NCBI GenBank assembly: GCA_036172665.1
Contig: CM069870.1
Span: 66,216,212 to 66,280,211 of the forward strand
Reading direction: 5' to 3'
Origin: Prosopocoilus inquinatus
Lineage: Eukaryota > Arthropoda > Insecta > Coleoptera > Lucanidae
DNA length: 64,000 nucleotides
The position numbers and the translations under genes were made by a program. Below, piece by piece: positions 11,708 through 22,300 of the stretch. Below the pieces are notes generated by a model. That model had not been told where the DNA came from. It was given only the letters and a program-made list of their open reading frames with translations, and made no database searches. Every line of letters starts with the position of its first letter. The stretch's first letter is position 1.

Positions 11708-13047
11708 TCTTTTACTGTGTGCAAATAAAGAAACTTCAGTATAAGTACGCGAAATGCTACCTTTTGCGGGTATTTTTTGGTGGCTACCGTATCATAGCCA
11801 AAAAATTTTGGATGGACCACTTGTTTGGGACTGTTGAAATGTGCGAGAAAGATAGGAAGGTCAACTTCGCCTTCCTCTCGGTATGAACACGCCCACCGAT
11901 ACCGCACTCGATGTTCACGCAGAGTTTCGTATTAATAATCACTGACATCGTTTATTAATTATTTTATTTAAAATTTTAATTCACTGAGCTAAGTAAGATG
12001 TTTTAAGATACCAACTGTCGACGAATAAATCCGAAAATTTATGCACCAATTAGGCAAGCGCGTTAAAAATGTTCTTCCTTCACACTTTTACATAAATCAA
12101 CTTTTGCTGCAATCTCGCTGCTAGCTATGAAAGTATTACTACTTACGGTCCTTGGAAACAAAGTAAATGTAAAATTTTTATAAGTTTTTTGAAAATTATA
12201 TGGAATGAGAAATTACAATTTGTTTGTACCTCGCTTTTAATTTGTTCGACAATTACGAACCGCAGCTTCTCGAATTGCACTAGATTTTAATTTAATACTT
12301 AAACTCGTAATTACTTGCAGTGAAGTTAATTTAAATTGTAAACGTTTCAACGGACCAACTGATCGGAACGGCGCTGAGTTACATCATTCCTACTTGAGAT
12401 CTAGGAAGGCACTGACCCTGGCCTACTTCGGCTGCGGGTCGTAACTGAAGAGGCGCCCGCGTTCCACTTTTAGCTACACCAGCAGTTCTCAAACAGTTTA
12501 GTGAAAATCTATCACTACAAAACTATTACACTTATGTTAAGAACGTATGAGTTCAAACGTTGCCATTCATGGTAATATATTGCAGGTTTAAATATTTTGC
12601 ACACAGTAAAATAACAGCATGTATATAAGAATATTAAAAAAAAAAAAACTCTTTTTAATGAAATGTTCTGTAATCAAAATTAGTATTTTATTTATGTCTG
12701 GAGAAAAGAAATTTGTAAGAAAACATAAAGGGGTAACTGTACCTAAATACGTTCGATGTATGGTGAATACTACCGGGAGGATCAACATTTCGCGTGTAAC
12801 GAAATTTTACACCGTAATAGTAGAAGACGAAGAGGTGTTCCCCAAGGAACTACTTCAGGACCTCTTCTCTTTAGTTTCAAGATTAATGACGTCGTGCAAA
12901 GCAAACTGAATTGAAAATAAAAAAAATTGCTAACGTGTATTATTAAAATACTTATAGATAGCGTTTCCGGTTCACTGCTCTAGAGCACTCTCAGATAAAT
13001 CGTCTGTGTTAATGGAAGATGTATAGAATGACACCCGCTTGCTAGTT
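11708..13047. repeat. interspersed repeat, copy 2 (LINE-relic bearing)
   Basis: Diverged copy of 5262-6640 in the same orientation. It has a 19-bp difference near 11790 and a shorter A-run at 12635. The same reverse-transcriptase relic is at 12619-12911 with the VPQG block. Similarity stops at GCTAGTTTAAAA near 13047, while copy 1 continues. Confidence 0.75.
12619..12911 (+). pseudogene. decayed reverse transcriptase fragment, third copy
   Basis: Same short block as at 6186-6481 with a few substitutions (for example SRVTK for SHVTK and SCKAN for SCNAN in the shadow frame). The frame break ahead of the VPQG motif is shared, so the decay predates the duplication. Confidence 0.5.
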
Positions 13048-13398
13048 TAAAAAATGATATGAAAAGAATGTTTGTTAAAAAAAAGTTATCTTATCAGTAA
13101 TTTTACAACTCGTTAAAGTAAAACGAGTTAATTACAAGCGAAAATTTGAAAAGAAGTGTTTCGCTTCGCAATAGAAAAGACATCGGCGACTGCTTTATAC
13201 ATCTGTGTACATGTTTAAACACCGACCTTGAAACTGATTTCATTTATTTCGACCACAATAACTAACTTTAATTTAATCGGAAATTATCTATTACGATTCA
13301 TTAGTGATTGATGAGTGGTGTGTTCTAGTTTGAATTTGTTCTATGGTGAGCGTCTCCCATTGTAATTGCCATAAATCGAAATGCTTTTATGTTTGCAG

Positions 13399-16300
13399 AT
13401 AGCATAAGACCAAGACGAAATGGATTTTGCCATCGGTGGATTGGCGGCGATGGGCGCCACCATCTTCACCAACCCCTTAGAGGTGATCAAGACGCGCATG
13501 CAGTTACAGGGCGAGCTGAACGCGCGCGGACAGTATACAGTGCAGTACAAGAACTTCGTACACGCTGGTTACATCATCGCCAAACACGATGGCGCCCTCG
13601 CCTTGCAAGCGGGCCTGGTGCCGGGCCTGTGGTTTCAACTCTTTCTCAACGGGTTTAGATTAGGTATTCCTAATAAGAAAAAAAAATAACTCGCATAAGT
13701 CAAGAAAAATGACACAAAAAATTGAGTGTTTCTTTTATTTTTGCCGTTGCTTACATCTGACTTTTGTATACAGGGTGTGTCAAGACCCACCTGCTAAATT
13801 GTAGGAGGTGATAAAGGAATTAAAACAAAATATAAAAGTCCTTTGGCATTTTCGTCTTAGAAGATTGGTTCTCGTTGTGGCAAATGTAACCCAAACGGTT
13901 GGGAACCGCTGACTACATCTGACGTATTAAAACCGACCACTGAACGCAGCGCGAAAGACAATTATGAACATTTATGGCGCCCGGTGTTACGTTCAAAATA
14001 AAAGTTTAAAATTGCCTTTTACTTTCAATGCAATTCTCAACACTAGCGCAGATGACAGTGGCTTAACTGGAGCCTAGCCGTAGGGTTGCATTTTTATCAG
14101 CGCCTTTTAATATTAAGATGGCAGAACTGAACAAAGTCATTTAACTATTTTATAAAAACTTTAAAGAACGAAATTTAAAAAAAAAAACCTTGAAACGTTT
14201 ATTTCTGCAGCTGCTTATTTTCTTATTTTGCTAAACAAATCAACATTGCTGAATTGCTTCTAGAATATTCTATTTGTGGAAAGTAATACGAGCTGTGAAA
14301 ATTTTAGGTTAGAAAAGCTCTGGTAAAGTAGCGCTAGGCGGAATACGCTTGAATTGAACGCCATCTCAAAAAAAAATTGTTTTCAGCTGTTTTGAAGCTG
14401 TTTCCCGCAAATTAAAGGAAACAAAATTAATTGCAGCTGTAGATTAACAGATAGCCCTACTTATGTTCGGAACTTCTTGTGTTCTATTTCTGTTCAGCTT
14501 TATTTATTCAAAATTGTCTTTCTTTGCAACATTATTTCGTAAATTTTTCTAGCATTTTTCAGTTGTTTTGAAACTGTTTCTCCACGAGGACAAAGATGGC
14601 AAAGTTACGGCTCGTGGGAACAGATGGCGCCACAAATGTTTATTTAACTTATTCAAAGTTGTTTTCGAAACATTGTTCTTAAATGTTCTTAGGTTTTTCA
14701 TTCAAAGTTGTTTTCACAACGTCTTGAACGTTTTTAAGTTTTTCCGGTTGTTTTCCGGTATTAAATAAACAACGTTATGGCGCTGTGTAAAAGATGGCGC
14801 TGCAAATGCTTGTAAATTTTTTCTTGTTGTTTCTGTGTTTAAAATTTTATTTATTATTAAGTTGCTTTCTGAGCTTTATCCTTGAACGATCTTAGCTTTT
14901 TTTAGTTTAGAAATCTTTTCTTTTCCGGCAAATTAGAAATTTCCGGCGCATGTTAACAGATGGCGCCACAAACGTCATTCACTCGAAAGTGACACTTAAA
15001 ACCAAATTCATTGGTAGGCGTTTTGCGTTAGCGTTAAAATTCTACACGATTCTATTGGCCCAATTTATAATTATATCTTTTGTTTAATTAAACCAACCAA
15101 TCAAGTATCTATCCCGTAACGCAGCGACGAAATGAATGAATCCAGTCAATCCTTCAAACATATTTCTTGGGTTTTCCATAGCATTGCTTTGGAATTGTTT
15201 CCTCACAAATGAAGAATACAAAGTTACGGTTCAGAATCCACAAATTCTTACGCTGTAACATCTTTGTATTGTAATGATTCATGATTCCACGACGGAATTT
15301 TCCGGGTAACTCTGTAGACAACGAGTCGCCGTTCGAATATTCGCCCGACGGAAAGATCTCGAAAACCAGCTCGGATATTTAAGAGGTCGGCCGGAGCAAT
15401 AGAGTTCAGTTCGAGTTAGTGTTACGTTTGTTAATAAATTGGTTTCAGTTTCGTCGCGTATTTTATTATAAAATGAAACAAAACGTACCCTAAATGCGTA
15501 ATAATATTGTTACGAATTTGGGGGTTCACAAATTATAGTCGTTAAATTTCAGAACACTTTAATTAAAAGCTGTCGCCTTACACAATTTAAGACAGTTGTA
15601 ATGAGCTTGTCTCTCAAATAACACTTTTACAAAATGTACTTTCTATTGATTCGAGGTACGAACCCTTCGCTTGCCAACTTCATAACTAAACTCCTGGCGG
15701 ATCGTACGGCTTATATAGCAGAGCCCTCTGTTGCTCGAACGTACTAGAATGACCGAGTAGCTTCGGTCATGTTCCGTGACGCAAGATGGCGTTACTGATG
15801 TTAAAAGTAGATCTGTTTGCGCGTCACGGCTGTGACAAAATGTTTAAAACGTTATATATTTATTGCTTGAATTTTCTTAGCGTTTTTCATTTGTTTTGAA
15901 ATTGTTTTCTAGTAGTAGTATTTCCAAAAATTAATCTTCTCTGTTTTAAATCAAAGACGATCCTGTAAAGTTCCATGTACCTAAGTCAGGGGTAACAATT
16001 TTTTTTTTTAATTTTCTTCTTTTCTTGATTATTTTAGAGACAGATATACATATACTGTATTTAAAAATATTCAAAAATATCGAATTATCAGGAATCTCTC
16101 ACTTTCCCGCGCTTGCGAATTTCTCAATGAAATCTGCAATATGTCCTTGCTTCCTAGAATTTTAATTTTTACTTTAGGCTTCGAAACAGGCGTTTATGGC
16201 GTCTTAGCGCGGGGTTGATTTGCAATACTTGCGAGCGCTGTAGCTACGCCACTGGTAGGTGAGCAACATTTATTTAATTTTCTTTGCCGTTACGTTCAGT

Positions 16301-19300
16301 TCGTGCTTATAATATGTCAGACGTCAGCAGTTCCCAACTATGAATGAATTACATTTGCCAACACAAATGTACATAAGTCTCTTAGATGAAAATCCAAGAG
16401 GACTCTTTTTACTTTACCTTTTCGACCCCCTTATCACCTACTATAATTTGGCGGTTGGTTCGTGAAACACCCTGTATACTGTTTTACTTAAAAAAATAGG
16501 AGTCTTAGTGTTTTTTTTTTTTTAATCATTTGGGGAATTATTGAAGCACGCAGAAAATACACGTCACTATTTTCTACGTGCTTTGACAATTCCCCAAATA
16601 ATACGTACATTGAGCCGACCAAATGAATCAAACCGTATAAGTAATACAGTGGACCACTTATGTTCCTAAGGATCCCCCAATGAAGTCAATTTAATTACGA
16701 AAAGAAAGGCTCAAATCTTCTCCATGAAATAAACAGGCCCCCCGCGAGGCCAAAAGCCGCCCGCGTGCCAATCCATATTTTGGCGCCCTCTGACAGATGA
16801 GTTGGGGCAAACAAAAACGGTCAATTATCAAAATTATTAAAAATTAAAAGAAAAGAAAAAACAGAAAATTTTAAACTTTTTCCTTCACATTTTTTTAAAC
16901 ATTCTCCTTCACTTTTTCTAAACATTCTCCTTCACTTTTTTTAAACATTCTGCTTCGCTTTATTTAAGCATTCTCCTTCACTTTTATTTAAACATTTTCC
17001 TTCATTTTTTCAATTTCCTAGCTGCCGCAAGCCACCAAAAACGAAGGGAAGCGCTTTCTTCTCATCTGACCGAGAAGAACTTTGTTTAGACCCTCCCCTC
17101 CCCCAGAATGCAAGTGGGCGAAGACTGCTAGTTACTAATATTAGAAAAAAAGAAACAATCACAGGAGCAAAAGGAACATAAATTTGTAAAAACTTAAAAA
17201 GTGAAATATAATTTGGTTTTATGTTAACCAAACCGTAACAGCTTACATAATTTATTTTTTTACCTAATAAAATTAATAAATTTTTATGAAAAATTTAGCA
17301 AACGAAAATTACAAAAATTAGACTTTTCTACTCTTATTTGCCGCAGTTAACTGTTCTGTTTTAGTCGACGTTTTGCCGTGAGGTTGACGGCTTCATCAAA
17401 ACTTGTGGCTAGTTTTTTGAATAATTTATACCAGACAAGAAACTGTTTCCCAATATTTTTCTTTTCTTGGGCGAAAAAAATGACAAAATATGTCTAGTGA
17501 CCAAGAAGCTAATTGCCGCCCCTTGAACATGGCGCCCGCATGCACTGCATGCTTCGCACACATGGTTACGGGTGCCCTGGAAGTAAAGTCAATCATGAAT
17601 CAATTTAGTTAGCTGGCTGTAAGCCTTCGTCCCTTTCGACCATTTCTTTTACAAAAATAATTTTTAAAAACTCTGATTAAAATTTAAAAACTATTTTCTC
17701 ACAATTTTCATCGGACAATATTCGACTTCAATCATTTCTTTTACGAATTTAGCCAATTTTGCCAACAAATTGCAAGAAAAAATTATTTTCTAGGTGCGTA
17801 CGACATCATCGTCAATCAGGGTCTAATTAAGGACAAAGAGGGCAAATTAATTTTCTACAAAAGCGTAATAGCCAGCGGCCTAACCGGCATCGGCGGTTCT
17901 TTAATTGGCAGTCCTTTCTATCTAGTGAAGACTCATCTTCAAGCGCAGGCCACTCAAGAAATCGCCTTCGGCCACCAGCATCACCACACAGGAATGTCGA
18001 AGGCGTTCGTTAATATTTACAAGGAACACGGTGTAAGAACAACTGTTTTTTTATCTTTTAAGCAGGGTTGGGCACGAGTGGAGAAGTGCACCCTCACCAT
18101 ATTAACAAGTAAGTGATTGGGTGCACATCACTTGTTTGCTATTAGTGTAAATTCTCCTAAACCAGGGATGCTAGCAAACGATTACCCACCCTCAACAAAT
18201 TACTCAATTCCGGTTAATTGGGGCTGATGGTTATAACGAATCGTTATAACAAATTAAAAAAAAAGTTTGTAAGCTGCGTTAAAAAAAATGGAAATTCAAT
18301 CACGCGGCCGGATCGGTTTTCAGTAGTACGCGTTATTAGTGTTGTACGTGGGCTGTTGGAAAAGTTTCTGGAAACGGTATGAAAAAACGCATATGAAATT
18401 TGGTAAACGGTATCATTGTTTTTCGAAGTATTCGCTTTTGACGTTAATACACTTTTGCATACGAACCAATTTCTAAAGCACGTTTTCCACTCTAAAGATG
18501 GTACCTCAGAAACCAGTGTCCGGAATATTTCAATCGCTGCTTCAGCCGACGAAAATCGCTCACCACGCATTTTATTTTTGATATTTGGGAACAAAAAGAA
18601 ATCATTAGGTGATAAATCAGGTGAATATGGACAATGAGTCATTAATTCAACATTTTTGTTGGACAAAAAAATTAATTGTTTGACGGGCTGAGTGAGAGCT
18701 GGCGTTGTCATAATGGAGAATAATTCGTCGATTTTGATTGTTTCTTCTTATTTGATCGATGACTTCTGGAAAACAAATTGTAGTATACCAATCAGCATTC
18801 ACGGTTTTTCGATCCTCTAAAGCCACGGTTGCTACATGTCCAGTTAAACCAACAAAATAAGCAATCATTTGCTTCGCAGCACTGCGTGAACTGACAACTT
18901 TTGTTGGTTTTGGTTCATTTTGAAATACCCAAACGGTAGATCGTTGTGTATTTTCTGGCTCGTACGAATAGATCCACGTTTCGTCACCAGTAACGATGTT
19001 ATAAACTAAATTTGTACAACCTCATTGAATTTCTTGAGCATTTCACGACCCTGCTTTTGCGCTTCTGCTAAATTGTGTGGGATCCAACGACTGCAAAGCT
19101 TTCGTACGTTCAAATGATTATGCAAAATCTGGTGTATTGCTTTCATGTCAATGCGTAAGGATGCTTGAATCTCACGGTATGTCACATGTCGATCTCGCTC
19201 AAGCATTTCACGCACAGCATCTACATTAGTGGCAACAACAGATGTTGATGGACGACCTTCACGAAATTCGTCACTCAGAGAGGTACGTCCACGCTGGAAT

Positions 19301-22300
19301 TCGGCAAACCAATTATAAACACTGCTCTTTGATGGTGCTTCATCTCCAAAAGCCAAATGAAGCCGATCGAGGCATTGTTTCGGCGTTAGACCACATTTGA
19401 AATCGTAAAAGGTCATGGCACGAAAATTTTCACGCGAGATTTCCTTGTTTACACAAAATTACTTTTTCTCAAATGCTGTACAGACAAAACTAGTTCACTT
19501 GGATAGGAACTGTCAATAGAATTATAGGCGAAAAACGTCAAATTTTTCAAATACGACAGTTGATAAACGCTGACAATTCTAGACCTACTGGATTCCAGAA
19601 AATTTTCCAGCAGCCCACGTATAGCCGAAACATTTCAGGTGAAATATTTCACATAAATTTCATTTCATTGAAATATTTCGTGCATTCAGAAATTTCAAAA
19701 AACTTATTTTAGATTTGCCGCGTATCTGCGCATGATTTGAACTTGGATGGTAACATATAGCATATCATATATAACGCGCGATGAACATAAACTGGACATA
19801 TTTATAGCCAGTTCAAAATATTGAGAAATACCAAAGAAGTATACACGATTTTCTTAGTTTTTTCATATTGTAAAGTATTTAGTAATAGAGATCGGAATCA
19901 CATATTTTGACGTCATCATTGGGCGGCACTTATTACCAACCAATTATTGTAGTAGTTGGTACTGCGTACGATTTCATTGTCAGCATCGTGTGTTTGCTTG
20001 GAGTGGATTTTGGATTTTGAGAACGAAGATGAAATTTCTCTTCCTTTCACATTTAGGTCCAGTTTTACAGTTGCAGCTCAATTTTCAGCTGAGGTTTAAA
20101 CCCTTAGCGACGATTATTTCAACAATTGTTGTGAAGGATTTAAGCTTCGGCTCAAAGTTAAACCATCGTTGTAAAACTGGGCCTTAGTCGTGCGCGAAGA
20201 AACTTAAAATATGTCGATGGTAATTAATGACAAACATTCAAAATGAAACTGTTGGATCAAGAAAAGGAAAAAGGAAAACAGAGAGACAATTGAAATAGTT
20301 TGCGAGAAACAAGATGCAAGACAATAAAAAGGTACACAATCAGAAACAAGATGAAAGTGAAACAATTTTTGATAATCGAGAAACAATGAAAACGAGAAAA
20401 AATAAAATTTCTAAAATTATACTGAGTGTCTGACAGCCTACGGAGGAGATTAAAAAGGTAGCTAGGGGAGATCAAATTAAAGCTTTTTTCTTAATAAATT
20501 TTTGGAAAAAAATAAATAACTAAAAAGTTAGAGTTTAAAGTGAAATTAGTTAATAAGCAAGAGCTACTCTACTCCCTGCAGTAATATTTTATGTTTTAAA
20601 TTCAAATTTGAGGCATTTATGAGTTAATTGAACACTGCTTTACAATAAACAACTATTTTTAAAAATGTAGTCACTTTAAAGTTACGGTTATTTCGTTTTT
20701 TCTTTTAATGCCCAAAACCGGATTTTCATGTCGTTGTGCACCGCCTACTAATTAAAAATAAAACTACTGATAAATTTAGAGTTTAATTGACAATAAAGTT
20801 GCTTTTTGTGTAACAATTCTAATTAATTAAGAAACTATAGGTGTAAATTAAAGAAGAAATAATTGAAATTAACCTCCGCCCACAATAATTTTTATATGCG
20901 TAAATACGTATTTCGGCAGCTAAGTTGCCATCTTCAGTACGCTACCAACTTAAAAACACTAAAAAAAAGGATCTAAAAACAACCTAATCACACTGATAAA
21001 ATCATAAAAATGTTAAGCCTAACAACAATCTAATCATCCTAAAAGATATATATGTCTAAATGTAAGTAAATATAATTATTTTTTTTCTTCTCCTGTGATT
21101 TAGTAGGATAGAAGTCGCAACTACCGAAGATGGCAGCATAGCTGCCGAAATACGTATTTAGTCTTTAAAAAACATATTGTGGTTAGGAGTCAAATCCAAA
21201 TTTATTGTAAGTAAATATAAATTAATATGTAAAAATCTAAAATAAACTATATATGTTAAAAAAAAATATGTGAACACCTAAAATTAAATGTCAGAAAACC
21301 TTACAAATAAGAGCTAACCAAACAACACGGAAATGCGGAAATAAATAGTCCAAAGACGCGAAAAAAACTTCTTATTCTAACGAATAAATTTTTTATTTTA
21401 GTGTAAAGAAGAACTCCCTTATTATTCGGTTTTGGTCCAAAGCGAATTAAGAAAAGAGCTTTATTTTGATGTCCTACAGCTGTCCTTTCATTCTCCTCCG
21501 TACGTTGTGAGACACCCAGTATATAATTATTTAATTTATGAGAAATGGTAAGCAATTGAAAATTAAAAAAAAAAAAACATGAAGAAATAAAAATAATAAA
21601 ATAAAAATTTCTAACGACAATGATTACATTAAAAAAAAAACATTACACATTCAAGATATAACAGTAATTGGAAATTTACAAAAAAAAGAGCATACAAAGA
21701 AAGACAAGTCATAATTATAATAAAAAGTAAGAAAAACAAAAGATGATTGCAAGATTGCAACGATTTGCAGAATGTAGAAAGTTTTAATTATTTAGTTTGA
21801 AAATACGTGACAAATAAAATAAAGACAAAAAAGAAGGACATTTTCGTCTTTTGGAAAAATATAATCGGAACAGAAATTGAAAAAAAAAAAAAAAATGGTA
21901 ACTTCAACGAGAAAAAAAAAACAAATGACGATCGTACATTGTACGATAAACAGCGATGGTACTAAGAAAGTTGGTATGTATTTACAAAAGAAAAGAAACA
22001 ATTTAAAAAAAATATAGAAAATAAAGGAAAGGAGTAAATTGATTAATAATTCAAAACTACTACGAGATATTCTCGATGATCGATAAATATAGGATCGCAC
22101 TATGTTCGAAAAAAAAAACAAAACAATAAATTGAAAAAAAAAACAAAACGTTATTTTTCTATTTAATAATCTGAATGTTTTTTAATCACACTTTTTTCAG
22201 AAGTCTTTAATTGGTTGAGTTTAATTTATTATTATTATTATTAGGGTAAAACTATTTTTAACGACAAAATTTTCTACAAAAAAAATCTAATTTGAAACTT

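Larger units (their letters stand above)
20890..21200. repeat. fold-back pair with hammerhead-like cores
   Basis: The left segment (20890-20950) and right segment (21116-21200) are inverted copies of a CTGAAGATGGCA...TGCCGAAATACGTATTT motif. The right arm continues into CATATTGTGGTTAGGAGTCA, which also occurs in the fold-back at 53912-54094. The individual motifs are listed separately. Confidence 0.7.
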
